Assembly (NCBI RefSeq): GCF_030272615.1
Contig: NC_081412.1
Span: forward strand, 540,782,335-540,846,334
Direction: 5' to 3'
Length of the DNA stretch: 64,000 nt
DNA from: Cryptomeria japonica
Lineage: Eukaryota; Streptophyta; Pinopsida; Cupressales; Cupressaceae
The notes beneath the pieces are model-generated. The model saw nothing but the letters and a program-made list of their open reading frames with translations. It had not been told where the DNA came from and did no database searches. This document shows positions 1 through 11,158 of this stretch, piece after piece. Each line of letters starts with the position of its first letter. The stretch's first letter is position 1. The position numbers and the translations under genes were made by a program.

Positions 1-1556
1 TTAATTAATGTGTGAAGTTGTAAGGGTTGAGGAATAAAAATTTCTTGATGAAAATTGAAAATATTTAGCCACAAATCCTATAAAGGTTGAGCATTGATAA
101 ATGGGTCCTCATCCATAAAATTAATTGCCGAACATATTAAAGTAATACAATAATTTTGACTAATTTGCTCTCATGAAATTTCAAATGGCCCTTATTAATA
201 GGTGGGTTTTAAAGGCCAAAAATTAAAGACAAGAATTTAAAATAAAAACCTTCCACAACATTAATTGGTGACATGGCCGAGGATTATTTGAACAACCATC
301 AACTACACTGCCAGATCAAACTGCACACACACAATTGGAAGCCAAAATTTATGTGGTAAAATTCTAATATTGCAGAAATGTATTTATAAGCAACAAGCAG
401 CTTAATATAAGGTACTTATCTATTCAAAGTCTAGTTTATCACAAAAACATGGTCTATTCTGCCTACTTGGTCTTCAAATTTCTTCAGCTTCCTTAATCCT
501 CAATCTCACCAACTTTTTTTTTTTTTAATCTATTTGATGCATACAATTAGAAGCCATCCTACATGGAAGGAATTGATTTATTATTTCTGTCTTTTGCTGA
601 ATTCCCATCTGCCATCTTTTGAATTTTATTGTGTGCCATGTTTGACCATGATACGTTTAAGTTAATCATGATATTTTTGTTGCGATACCGGTACATTGTA
701 TCTCATGGTATTTATATCGATATCCCTCATCTTTGTGTCTCTTTGCATCTCTATTTATATAACTTCATCTTGTTGTCTCATGGTATCTTCTTTGCCACAC
801 CTTAATGCAGGGTCTCCTTGGCTGGACTATGACCTGCCGAACCTAGTGGCAGCTCTACAGTGATATTTTTACAATGTTTCTCTTTGGCCATAACATGCAG
901 ATCATGGTGTTGCCACTGTGGGACCACAAAGCCCGCTTTCAAAAAATTATGCAAAATGTGAAAATGACACTCAATTCTGAGGGCTCGTGACATTGTTATG
1001 TCTTTCCAAATCATAGTTGTTGTGAGAACACAAGGCCAACTTCAACATGGTGTCACTAAATCAGGACCACAAAACAGAGAAATTTTTGACACCTTTGTAT
1101 TTTTCTTCAAAATAGGGGAAATAAAAGAAACAACATGGTCACTGGAAGATGATCTCAAACATGATAAATTTTTGCAAATACGAGATTAGAAACTCTTCAC
1201 AATGACGTTGCCTCAATGAGACCTCAAAAAACTCTTCACAATGATGTTGCCTTGGTGAGACCTAAATAATACTTGAACATGCACATTCAAGTTGTTCTAT
1301 GGGGAGTGGGGGCACTCCTTTATAATTAATTTATTCATTTACGAAGATAAAGCTTAAAGACCTTGCTTTTCATGTTTTTCATCACAATTTTTATGTCTAT
1401 CTCAATTGCTTTTGATGATATACATTGCGTTTGAATGTATTGTTAAATCATGGATTTAAAAAACGTTGGATATTTTGTTGTTTTTTAACTAAAAAATGTT
1501 GCATATTTTTAATTTAATAAATGTTTTGCTGGCATTTAGCAAGTTAACATACAATA
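1..1556. other. AT-rich noncoding stretch
   Basis: No coding region or recognisable element is visible. The short ORFs here have no protein-like character. The only structure is a 39-bp tandem duplication at 1191-1268. Confidence 0.6.
1191..1268. repeat. 39-bp tandem duplication
   Basis: The segment starting AACTCTTCACAATGACGTTG is repeated immediately with a few substitutions (period 39). No function is apparent. Confidence 0.7.
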
Positions 1557-1624
1557 ATGTCAATATTAGGAAGTGCAAGCGAATCTACTATTGAAAGGGA
1601 TGTTACTTGGAAACATGGCGCACT
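1557..1624 (+). pseudogene. Possible N-terminal scrap of a hAT transposase
   Basis: An ATG opens a short frame ending in the residues ERDVTWKHGA. This resembles the stretch that precedes the BED zinc finger in plant hAT/DUF659 transposases. The frame is lost after about 22 residues, where LTR-like sequence begins. The BED finger resumes at 2904. Seen: the frame and its position. Inferred: that it belongs to the downstream hAT pseudogene. Confidence 0.3.
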
Positions 1625-1630
1625 AGGACT

Positions 1631-2903
1631 GACTCTAGGGACTATTATGGCATGTCCCTTTTTCAAAATTGAAGACATTAGTTGGAGACCCATAGCCTAT
1701 CTCTAGTTCCCGTAGGGTGAGGGACATGATAAGGGAAATAAATTCCAAATTAGGTTTGATTATTGTTTAAAAGGCCGATTTAAGTGTTGTTATTAGAGGT
1801 CATATAAATGAGGCGTTATGAGGCCTATGTATTTTTTATTTTCACTTAGGGAAAAATGAGTTATTAGGGGGCTCAAAGTGAGGTACCTATACAAGAAAGG
1901 TAAGCGCCCAAATTAATTATCCATTGTTGTCATTATTGAATTCAATTTCAAAATTGTGCACTCAAGGATAGGAAAACCCGCATATCCATTTGTGGTGATT
2001 CTACTCAAGTAATGCATTGGTTCTCATTATTGTAAGCATTTTGGTTCATTTTGGCAAGCAATCTGCTCTACATCTGCAATATCAACATTTTTTGCGAGGT
2101 TTTTGGAACATATTATCATATTCATTGAATATTTGCAACTCATATTGGCTGCACCTGAAGGGTTTAGTGTTGCACTTTGTTTTGACATCATTCTCAGCTC
2201 TATTGGCTTTCCTAACACCAATTGTACAACCTCCAAGCTATTATTTTACCTTCCTTTCAGCAGCATACTGCTGTGCCTACGGTTTTTAGGCTGTTTCCAG
2301 CACTTATTAGCATTATTACTGCCATGTCTTTTTGGCTTTTGGCTATTTCCAGGCTTGCACCTAATCCTGCACTTCTGTACAACAATTTGAAAATATTTGT
2401 GGCTTTCCATACAAGCCATATGACCACTGTAAGTTGTCTGATTATATATTGAATTGTTGCTGTTATTTTGAGCCCTAATTTGCTATTATCTCCTATCATA
2501 ACTTGCTTTGGATTTGATTGCTAAATTATCATTAATATTGTTTGGTGGAATGCCAAGTTGGTGACTTGTTTTGATCTCATAATTGCTTCTAACAATCAAA
2601 TCTAATCTTGCTCGCTTGATTTGCAATTTCTTCGGTTTATACTCTTGATTATTTATTAATTTTATTGAGGGTCCATTTGACCGCCCAAATCTAATTATTT
2701 AATATTCTAAGGCTAAAAAATATTATCAATCACTGTCATTTCTAGGGCGTATTTGAAGTTATATTGATTTCATATAATTTGTCAATCATTTATTGATAGA
2801 TGTTGAGTTAAATCTTGAAAAATCATTCCTGATAATAGTAATCTGAAAAAAATAAATAAAAGTTTAGCAGACTTTCTTAGGGTTCTTAATTGGGGACATT
2901 ACA
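1631..2903 (-). repeat. Putative long LTR, minus strand, splitting a hAT gene
   Basis: The right end reads GGGGACATTACA, the reverse complement of TGTAATGTCCCC. The same start is found on LTR-like blocks at 19635, 50380 and 42558 (minus). The block separates two parts of a hAT-like coding sequence. The left border is approximate and I could not find a clean target duplication, so this may be a decayed or truncated LTR. Short ORFs inside it are not coding. Confidence 0.35.
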
Positions 2904-3889
2904 TGTTATTTGCAACTACTGTCAAAAAGTAAATGGAGACATTGATTGCCTCAAGTACCACTTCACATGTATTCCTTGCGATGATGTTAGATTATGGTCC
3001 CAATGCCACGAGTGAAGGAAAATGAGAAATAGGCAACCTTTTGTATTGATGGATTTGAAAAAATTAGAGAGGACGAGGATAAACAAATCCATAACTATAG
3101 CCATTAAGCTCAACTTGGTGCAAGAAATAGAGGTGGATATGATTGATAGTGATTGTGGACTTCAATTGTGGTCCATGAATGTGCAACACATTGACATTGT
3201 CCAATTTCAGTAGAGCTTAGTAACATGGCTTGTTCGTACCTCAAAACACTCGGAGCATGATTTTCAGTTCAAGGTACAATGGGAACAAGTAGACGCATGA
3301 GGGAGTAGATATAGTTTGTGTTAGTTTTTAGTTTTACAATCTTCCTTTCAATGTGGCAAAGAATTCATATTTTGAGTATTTAGTCATTGTGTTGATAGTC
3401 GTAGGGAAATGGCAAAAGGTGCTCTCTTCATACGACTTAAGTGAGTGTTTACTCTGGCAGGTTGTCATAGGCAAAACCAATTTTTGAAGATCAAAGGAAA
3501 TAATGAAGCCAATTTGAATGCACCATAATTTTAGATAGGTGGATAGATGGAATGAACTACATCCTTATCAACTTTGTAGTGGTTTCAAATGGTAAGATGA
3601 TGTTTTCAAAGTCCATAGACACCTCTAATAAGGTAAATAATGTAGACAATTTGAGTATAATGTTGGGGGAGATTGTGTTATAGGTGGGCATTGAAAATGT
3701 TATGGAAGTTGTAATCAATAATGTAGTAGCATATGTGGTGGCAATGGATATGCTTTAGGATGAGCATCCATCATGTTTTTGGACCTCTCATGCTATCGAT
3801 TGCCTTGACATTCTCTTGAAGAACACAAACAAAATTGATTGGGCGAAACCAAAAGTGCAAGAAACCAAGAATATCACAAAACAAAATAT
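2904..3889 (+). pseudogene. hAT-family transposase (BED finger + DUF659) pseudogene
   Basis: At 2904-3000 the frame reads CNYCQKVNG...LKYHF.CIP, the Cys-Cys-His pattern of a BED zinc finger. At 3500-3880 a frame with several stops reads DRWIDGMNYILINFVVVSNG and then an SKSID segment. Further on come a GIENV.EVV.NN.VAYVVA segment and then CFWTSHAIDCLDILLKN. This order matches the DUF659 core of plant hAT transposases, where conserved Asp and Cys/His residues surround the catalytic region. In-frame stops and frame changes show it is dead. It is cut on the right by an LTR at 3890. Confidence 0.7.
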
Positions 3890-4256
3890 TGTTGGAGTAA
3901 TTAGGATATTATCTAATTATTTAATTAATTAGGTCCTTTAATTACTTTATTCACTAAAGCTAAACTTAGGTGCTTTTTCCTTTTATTAAATTAGGCTAAT
4001 TATAGATTAAGCTCTCTCATTCATTATTGTGACATTTGGCACTAGCTAATTTAATCCAGCTTTAGGGTTTGCATCTAGGGTTTTATTCATCCTTTCATAA
4101 GGATTCATTCATTCATTGTAACATAATTCTTTTGTGCAATCAATATAGAATTTTTAGGTTGTCAAGCATATTAATCTTGCTTGATCTCTATATTGTAACA
4201 TGTGGTGTGCTTGCAGATGATTCTTGGCTTGTGAGGTTAAATCATTAACTTCTACA
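3890..4256 (+). repeat. LTR (about 367 bp), same family as the solo LTR at 52697-53061
   Basis: It starts TGTTGGAGTAATTAGG and is followed at 4257 by TAGTATTAGAACAAAT, a decayed form of the TGGTATCAGAGC primer site. It shares length and ordered motifs (CTAAACTTAGG, a CATTGTAA block, TTGCAGATGATT) with the solo LTR at 52697-53061 read on the minus strand. It is inserted in the hAT pseudogene. The last bases of the LTR could lie anywhere between 4241 and 4256. Confidence 0.65.
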
Positions 4257-4640
4257 TAGTATTAGAACAAATCTACTAAGTTCCTATCTGTTGTGAGGTA
4301 TTCACACATTGCCCCATTGCAAATGGCTACCCCCACTTTTCGCTTTTTAGGCTTAATCCTTCTCGTTTTCTAGGTTGTCTTAGAGTCTTTGCTATTAATC
4401 TTTGCATTGAAGGGATAGAGTTTCTCAAGTAGCTAGAGGGTTCATCAAGTCAGGGTGGTCTCCTGAGGTTGGAGTAAAGACAGTCAGTTGTCAAGGCTTT
4501 TGAAATGAATGACTTGTATCTTGTTTGTAGGGTTATAATTGAAATGAGGAACTAAGAAAATCAAGTGAGTTGAGCATGATAGGTAAATAGAAGGACTCCT
4601 TTGTATCATGCCTAGGTTTCTTGTGTTATTTGATCACACT
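4257..4640 (+). other. Start of a retroelement internal region (leader)
   Basis: It contains ATTGCCCCATTGCAAATGG followed by CCCCCACTTTTCGCTTTTTAGG. A closely similar leader occurs at 49610-49680, so it is a repeated retroelement segment. No gag ORF survives here. Confidence 0.45.
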
Positions 4641-5610
4641 TCTAGTTGCAAGCATAAGCCTTGGTTGTTTGAATGGTGTCCTCCTTGAATTTTTGCATTT
4701 AGCTCTTGTCCTCACCATGGTCAAGAGCGAACTTTGTCTTTGAGTCCCGTCCTCCCGAAGGTCATTGACCGAAATTTTCCATCTTGACCTTGTCCTTTCA
4801 AAGGATATTGAGCAAGTTTTGTCTATCATGCTTTGTCCTTCCAAAGGACGATGAGCGAAATTCTCACATCTTAACTTCGTCCTTACCTAGGACACAAAGC
4901 GAAATTTGCACTTTAGGGCCTGTCCCTGCTAAGGACATAGAGCGAACTGCCTTAGGAGGCTTATTCTTAGAGAGGACAATAAGCAAATTGCTAATAGGTC
5001 TTGTCCCTAGCAAGGACAGAGAGCAAACCTCACTTTGACCATGTCCTCATCAAGGTTTTAGAGCGAAAATTTTATATAGGGCCTGTTCTTGCTAAGGACA
5101 TGGAGCGAAGTACTTATCTTGGCCTTGACCAGCCAAATAACATGCAGCAAATTGATGAGAACATGCTTTGCAAAGGTCAGCAAATGAATTTTGATCATAT
5201 AGGTACTGTCCTAAGCAAGGGCGAGTTTCATCTTAGAAGTCTTGTCCCTCAAAGGATAGTGAGCGAACTTTATTATAGGTCCTGTCCCTAGCAGGGACAT
5301 AGAGCGAAGTCACTACATCAAGCAAAGTTCATGTACCCTACTCACTTCCTAGAGCGATTTTTTGCCAAATGGCATGTACCTTACAAGGACTTTGGAGCGA
5401 ACTTTTCAAGTATGTACCTTACCAAGACCTCATAGTGAAATTTTTGAAGTGATGTACCTCACTAGAGATTGGGAGCGAATTTCACAAAATGATGTACCTT
5501 GCTGATGATTGAGGGCAAGTTTTATCAAATGATGTACCTCACACTCCTCCTAGAGCGAACTTACCTAATTGATGTACCTTAGAGATGGTCTAGAGTGAAA
5601 TTCTTTGAAG
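4640..5610 (+). repeat. Degenerate array of about 18 hairpin/GAGCGAA units
   Basis: Units of roughly 45-65 bp repeat the theme GTCC-(5-6 nt)-GGACA-TAGAGCGAA. TGTCCCTAGCAAGGACA at about 4999 is an example. The GTCC and GGAC halves pair, so most early units could form a short stem just before GAGCGAA. Toward the right (from about 5330) the stem fades into GATGTACCTTAC...GAGCGAA units. Spacing and sequence drift too much for a satellite. Short ORFs across it are chance. Confidence 0.75.
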
Positions 5611-6150
5611 ATATATACAATGCCTCCTAATTTGATTGAATTGCACCTATAGTATGTACTTTGATTAAGTAGGAATATGAAAAGGTTATAAATCATGTGT
5701 GTTTGATACTTATTGAGGAAAGAAATGAAGAGAATCACGTTGGAGGAGGATAAGTGTCCTGAAGAGAAAATGTCAATATCAAGATCCAGTTGCAAGGAAG
5801 ATATCCTCAAGGAGATTTCATGAACGAGCACAAGTAGATGACTACACAAGAAATATTTACTAATACAAGAGCAAGATCTACTTTAACATGCAAAGGGAAG
5901 GCTTCATTTACAAGCACAAAATACCTAAGAGGAATCTCGATTCTCACCATACCTTGGAGGCATGAAGAGATCAAAGGAGTGTTAAGGAGAAGTCATACAA
6001 TCACTCCAAGTCTACAAAGGTACGAGTTGAAGTGGCATCCCGGATGGCGTCCTAGTCATTATCCCTCTAGTCAATGAAGTCCACATCAACACGTCTAAGT
6101 TCAATGAATCAGACTCATACACAAAGGCACAAATTCCAAGGCACCTACCC
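5611..6150 (+). other. Retroelement 3' noncoding-like region
   Basis: Purine-rich sequence between the repeat array and the next LTR. No convincing coding frame is visible; the short ORFs at 5838-6328 have no recognisable domain. It may be the 3' untranslated part of the element carrying the array. Confidence 0.3.
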
Positions 6151-7145
6151 CCTGATATCTATTGGTCCACACTCATGGAATGCAATTTTCTCATTGGCTA
6201 AGGAGAAGTTTGTTGTAACAACCCTAATTAGGGCTTTCATTGTAAAATCTTGGCCATTGATGGAGAATCAATCCTGGCTGTTAATTGTAAAGGAGCTCTC
6301 TATAAAAGCTCAAGCTCTTCATTTGTAAAGGCTAATAGTTAATAGTTGGAGAATAGCTAATAGTTAGGAGAGAATAGAATAGCAATTAGAATAAAAGTAG
6401 ATTAGGAGAGGGAAGAATTGCTGGTATGACTTGTAAATGAGATACTCTTTTCATTGAAGTTATGGTGAAATTTGTTATTTCAACAAGCCTCATGGTTCTA
6501 CTTATCAATTTATTTTCATGTTGATTAGATTGAATGGAAGAAGTTGTTGAATGTATTCATGTGGAATCCGCTTAGTCCATACGACTAGCCTCTTACTGAT
6601 TGTGAGCGTGCCTTGTGTGGTCAACTGGAATAACATGAGCTTAACCTCGAATCGTCCTACACTCATTGTTTATGCATTAACTTGAATGGTGATCATTGTT
6701 TGGCGGTATTGGTTCGAACATCTTTGAAACGTCCTTAGAAGATTGCATTGAGCTTGTGTCGAATTGTTCAAGTTGATGGTGAGACCTAGCTTGGTAGGAT
6801 TCCACCTATTCATTCATCTATCTTCTTACATTCTTAGGCCTAGGATAGACTCTCTCAAACCCTACCTCTTTTGCTCTTTTTTATCTTCCAATTGAGTAGA
6901 TAGAACCTAAGTTCCATCAAATTAAGCATTTAGGCATTCGAATGTAAGTCCCCTTGTGATTCCAACATAATCACATCAAACCAACTAAGCTTATCCACAC
7001 GTAGTGACCCTACATTCATGAACCTTGGAGTCGTCTCGAATGATACTTAAGCTAATCTTCAGCATCCGAGAGATTTTGTTCAAGAGAGGATAAGATACTT
7101 ATGGTATTTTATTCTGTGTTCGCATGTGTGTAAAAAACACATCAA
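6151..7145 (+). repeat. Long LTR, interrupted by a Copia element
   Basis: The block shares ordered motifs with the one at about 52300-53592. These include ATCTTGGCCATT, a TATAAAAGC/TATATAAGGC promoter-like box, a CATTTGTAAA step, a TTGAATGGAAGA step, and the end segment GTTCAAGAGAGGATA followed by ...CATCAACA. Both copies therefore look like one family of LTRs of about 1 kb. The last bases (to about 11810) lie beyond the Copia inserted at 7146. The start is uncertain (about 6150-6211). Confidence 0.5.
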
Positions 7146-7796
7146 TGTTGAAATAGATGGCTCGGTTGGATAAACCAAATGTCTAATTGGCCTTACGGCC
7201 TTAGACATTTGTCTTGTATTTATCCGTATATCTCTACTTATTATTCTGATCACATATAGATTGATCGGTTGAATATTATGATTAATATTATAATCAACAT
7301 TATGAATAATTAGTAACAACCTTGTGTTACTAATTATTCATAATATCAATTATATTATTTCATTTTGCAATTACCGATTTATTGTAAGTTATCACATCGG
7401 TTTGGTTGACCGATTATTTGTTATGATAAACCCGACGAGATTATCATGGGTATTGCATTGTTGATATGTGCCGACATGACTCCACATAGGAGTCATGACT
7501 CCTTGAGGAATCATGTCGGTTCCACAAGGAGTCGTGACTCCTTTATGGATCACTGTTGTATATAAATAATATGCCGTCAATGGAAGTGGCGGTAATGCAA
7601 AGACAGACAACACATCGAGAATAAAAAGGTGACAGCCGTGGAAGTGAAAGGCAAGATTAATACGATAACAAGAGCATTCAAAATTGTTGAAATAACATAC
7701 AACAAACATTTTCTTGCATGTACATCAGTTGACCTTTGTGAATAAGAACTATATTACAATTTAAAATTACCTATATACATCTGATCCACTTTAACA
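7146..7796 (+). repeat. 5' LTR of the 7146-11803 Copia element (651 bp)
   Basis: It begins TGTTGAAATAG and ends CACTTTAACA. It contains a 20-bp-arm hairpin (ATTATGAATAATTAGTAACA at 7299-7318 pairing with 7325-7344). A second inverted repeat has AAATGTCTA arms around GGCC-GGCC near 7177-7210. Two palindromes, AGGAGTCATGACTCCT (7488-7503) and AAGGAGTCGTGACTCCTT (7526-7543), sit just upstream of the TATA box at 7559. Confidence 0.92.
7559..7568 (+). promoter_or_regulatory. TATA box of the Copia 5' LTR
   Basis: TATATAAATA lies in the third quarter of the LTR. The two TGACTCC palindromes end about 15 bp upstream. The 3' LTR keeps the same box at 11563-11572 but has lost the first palindrome. The position is as expected for an LTR promoter; transcription itself is inferred. 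Confidence 0.55.
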
Positions 7797-7811
7797 TGGT
7801 ATTAGAGCGGG
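7797..7811 (+). promoter_or_regulatory. Primer-binding site (initiator Met tRNA type)
   Basis: TGGTATTAGAGCGGG lies directly after the 5' LTR. It differs by one base from the TGGTATCAGAGC core used by most plant Copia elements. Confidence 0.85.
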
Positions 7812-8637
7812 TTCCCTACCAGCCTGTGAGGATTCACGAAGGAAGTACAAATTCACAACGCAGAAGATTACAATCTCAAATGCATTTCATTTAATGAAAT
7901 CGCTTATGGCATATGATGGGGTATCAATCTCATTAAGCAACTGCAATCTTCAAGTTGATCATTTCATTTGATCAACTTTGAATCGATATTGGCTGTGCAT
8001 TTCCGTTTTGACTTTTTCTCAGCAACTAAGTTTCAAACGGTAAATTTTGATCATCTAGAGGCAGCGATTATGATCTTCCATATCAGCGAATTCACCTTTT
8101 GAACATTAGCGATTAGATTCGGTCAAGTTTGAGCATCGATTAGTCTATACATGGTGCCATATATATTTAATGTTGAGTGATGTGTGAAGGGTTATCGACC
8201 ACCTCTGCCATGCGGTCATAAATGCAAAATTGATCATTCCATTTGATTGATTTAACAAATCGATATCCCTTTGTGTTTGCAAACTGCAGGAGGTGCGATT
8301 ATTATCCTTGTGTGATTAATGTACCGCCATCTTCAACTGGCAATTAGAGACGCCATTGGTTATACTTTGATGAGAGTTTTGGGAGCAAATTCACTATCTT
8401 CATCGACAGATTTATCTCAACCTCTGCGACTCTATTTTTACCTATCAACGCTATGCATGCTTGCTATGATTTCATTCTGGTAGTCATAGTTTGACATTTG
8501 TGGGTCTGTGATCAGTGATTTATACTTGTATTTGTACAACGACATTAGTACAGTTGATCGAAAATTCAATTCCAGTGTATAGTCAAGCAGTTACCACTGA
8601 GCGGTGCGGGATATCAACACATTTGAGTGCAAATAAT

Positions 8638-8784
8638 ATGTCATCTCGAACTTCACCAATAGGCTCATGACCATCCTCACCAAGGTCATATGATGGAGAA
8701 GTTTATAATAGTGCAGACAAACAAAGTACATGTTTAAGATCTTATGATGGTGCTGAAAGAGAACGACAGTTTGAGAGTGATATA
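8638..8784 (+). pseudogene. Captured fragment resembling a plant OTU-type deubiquitinase
   Basis: One frame reads MSSRTSPIGS, then a stop, then PSSPRSYDGE, and later NSADKQ and SYDGAERERQFESDI. From memory of the family, this matches the low-complexity SPxSR segment and the ERERQFE.DI helix that precede the OTU protease domain in plant OTUD5-like proteins. The catalytic domain itself is absent: homology stops at about 8784. One in-frame TGA is present. It lies inside the Copia element, about 550 bp before the DCN1-like fragment. The identification needs a database search. Confidence 0.45.
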
Positions 8785-9340
8785 GAGATGTACTTACAGT
8801 TCACAGGTGTTTTGGTTGTTAGCAGGCTTCACTATTTGTTTTGTGAGTCTTTGTCACGTGAGTCTCTTGCTCCCAGTTGTTTAGTGTTGACAGTCTGCAG
8901 GGGGTATTTTACATGATGACAAGGTGTCATATTGTGAGTTGTTCGCTCAATGTTGCAGATGTGATAACATGTTGTGAGCTAGCATTTGTTGTTGCAGATG
9001 TTCATATTATAATGCTAATGCATCAAAGTCTTTGTCACACAATCCAATATAGTACCATCAAGATGATCATTATATGAGAAGGTGTATCAATAGTCTCATC
9101 AGCAAGGTGAGGAGGGGGCTTACGCAACTTCAAGCCAATAAATTTGATGACAACAATCTCAAGAAGAGGAATACCAGGTTGTCCAGTGCCCGAAAATCTT
9201 GGATGTTTGGAAGAAAGTCTTTTTATGGATAATAGTTGTATTCCAATACACCATAAATATCTCTGGAAAAGACACCTACAAATCTAAAATTTTGCTCTTT
9301 GTTAACCCGTGAAGACCTCTGCATTTCATCTACTGCCAAA
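8785..9340 (+). other. Unassigned interior of the Copia element
   Basis: This is the sequence between the two gene fragments. A basic frame at about 9080-9225 (SARKSWMFGRKSFYG near its end) looks protein-like and might be a further captured piece, but I do not recognise it. Confidence 0.3.
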
Positions 9341-9604
9341 ATGCATAAGCTGGGTAGAGGACACTGTGACAAAGTCCAACAATTCATGGCGATTACTGGA
9401 GCAAGTGAAAAAGTTGCTATTCAGGCATTAAAAGGAAGTGATTGGATCCTTGAAGGGGCTATTGATCTTTTCTATAACCAGCAAATAAGATCCTTGCTAG
9501 ATTCACATTATCTTGAAGAGCTTTATTAGCGATATAAGGATCAATACAGTGATATGATTATGGTAGATGGTATCACTTTTCTTTTCAACGATCTATAGGT
9601 GGAT
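9341..9604 (+). pseudogene. DCN1-like (defective in cullin neddylation) captured fragment
   Basis: The ATG at 9341 opens a frame beginning MHKLGRGHCDKVQQFMAITG. It continues through the UBA-like segment ASEKVAIQALKGSDW, then DSHYLEELY, and then RYKDQYSDMI after an in-frame TAG at 9527-9529. This is the known N-terminus of plant DCN1-like proteins, which promote NEDD8 attachment to cullins: a UBA-like helix bundle followed by the start of the PONY domain. A second TAG (9596-9598) replaces the Gln of the NDLQVD motif, and homology ends just after. Several exons' worth of sequence is joined without introns, so it was copied from spliced RNA. It lacks most of the PONY domain and cannot make a functional protein. 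Confidence 0.8.
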
Positions 9605-10632
9605 CTGAATTTGAAAAGTGGGAATTTTGATAGTGTTGCTTGCAGACTATAGATGATGGAGATGACTCTATTATCGATAGTGATGGGATTGTTGCCTAGA
9701 GCTAAAAACTCGGCCTGATTGCTCCAGTTGTGTCCCTCCTGTAGTGGAAGTGGACTAAGGTTTTGAGATCCATCAATAAAGAGATAAGTAGTTCACGTTT
9801 AATTAATGTTCATGATTTTTTTTTCTTTTTTTTGTAGTTATTAATTCATGCTATTGGGATAGTGAATCATGTATGATTCTGGCATTGATATTTCTCTTCG
9901 AGATAGTCTTGAACTATTAGTAATCTCTCTTAATGCTTTCAGGATGGACTGGGGAGCATAAGAATGATGAGAGATCGCATTCAAGGAAGGGAAATCTTGA
10001 TAATTGCTTGCATTTCTTTGAAGAGGAAGAATCAACATTCAGAGGGAGTCTGACAAACCTATAGAAGCAACCTTGGACGAGAAGGGTCAAGAGGTTGAGG
10101 TTAGTACTTCAAGCTTTAGAGGGAGCAGCTAGAGGATCTGCTTTATTTGATTTCCAAGGATCCTGATCATATTGATTTAGAGGGAGTAGACCACGTCGAG
10201 ATGGTTTCTCTAGTGATCAAGAAATTGTAGCAGTTAGTGGAATCTATGATTCATGAGATAGAGTTCCATATGATATCTCTGGATGGATGGATACTTGGTG
10301 GGCTTGGGATTCACCAAGGGTGATGCAAACTTTCGAGAAAAGCTTGGAGATATGGAAAAATGAAGCTCGAATTAAGAGGGAGGCTCAACATTAGTGATTT
10401 TTCTGTGATTTGATAATACATCTGTCTTTGAGAGAGACTTGAGGTGAAAGTCCTCCACCCTTTGATATGGTTCATGGTGGATGTCATGTGTGTGACTCCA
10501 TGACTTCATTGGTTCAGTGCTTGTTGAGCCCCTGTGAACATTATTGAGAAGTGACGATCTCACAATGATGAACACTTGTACTTTTGATCATTATTGTAAG
10601 GTGACTATCTTGCAATATTGATTGACCATACC
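9605..10632 (+). pseudogene. Remnant of Copia pol with RT joined to RNase H by deletion
   Basis: At 10275-10361 a frame reads WMDGYLVGLGFTKGDAN directly followed by FREKLGDMEK. The first part is the Copia RT motif around the template grip. The second is the extreme C-terminus of Copia RNase H. In an intact element some hundreds of codons separate them. The preceding 400 bp align with 33700-33900 of the other Copia element. The rest (9605-10100) is not recognisable. Confidence 0.5.
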
Positions 10633-11025
10633 ATTATGATGGATATCATGAGACGTGGTATCTGTGGACATGTCATGATGGTTGTCATCTCTAAGTAATA
10701 TCTGTTCATGGTGGATATCATGAGAAATGATATTCGTGGATAAGCCATGTTAGATGATGTTACTAATAGAGATGTTCATGGTGGATATTATGTGATGTAA
10801 TATCCGTGGACATACAATGAATCAATATCTTTAAAATTGCCATTAAAGTGGATATCATGTCTCTCCGTGGACATGCCATGAATCAATATCTTTAAAATTG
10901 CCATTAAAGTGGATATCATGAGACATGATATCCGTGGACATCATGGTGGGTATTGTTTATGAGATCATGGAGGATGTCATGAGACGTGATATCCGTGGAT
11001 ATGCCATATCTCCTAATATCAAAGT
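10633..11025 (+). repeat. Palindromic tandem array before the polypurine tract
   Basis: Repeats of about 40-60 bp are built on GGATATCATGAGACGTGATATCCGTGG (given here only as its halves: GATATCA...TGATATC). Each unit is a hairpin with a 6-8-nt loop followed by GTGGACATGCCATGATGG. The same array occurs at 34395-34775 in the second Copia element, so it is a feature of the lineage. Confidence 0.8.
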
Positions 11026-11031
11026 GAGGTG

Positions 11032-11034
11032 ATA

Positions 11035-11072
<38 letters not shown>
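11032..11072. repeat. (TC)n microsatellite
   Basis: About 40 bp of nearly pure TC dinucleotides lie between the palindromic array and the 3' end of the Copia element. Confidence 0.95.
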
Positions 11073-11073
<1 letters not shown>

Positions 11074-11148
11074 TATAGATGAATCTATTGTGATCACAAT
11101 AATTTATTGTAGGACATTATTGTAGGACATAAGATTATCCTCCCTTGC

Positions 11149-11158
11149 TAAGAGGGAG
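11149..11158 (+). promoter_or_regulatory. Polypurine tract of the Copia element
   Basis: TAAGAGGGAG directly abuts the TG of the 3' LTR. The same CTAAGAGGGAG-TG junction occurs at 34870 and, on the minus strand, at 63899. This gives a strong boundary marker for the lineage. Confidence 0.85.

Noticed and set aside
4640-5610. Resemblance of the motif/spacer array to a CRISPR array
   Set aside because: Repeats are too diverged and too short, spacers are irregular, there are no cas genes, and the context is a plant retroelement.
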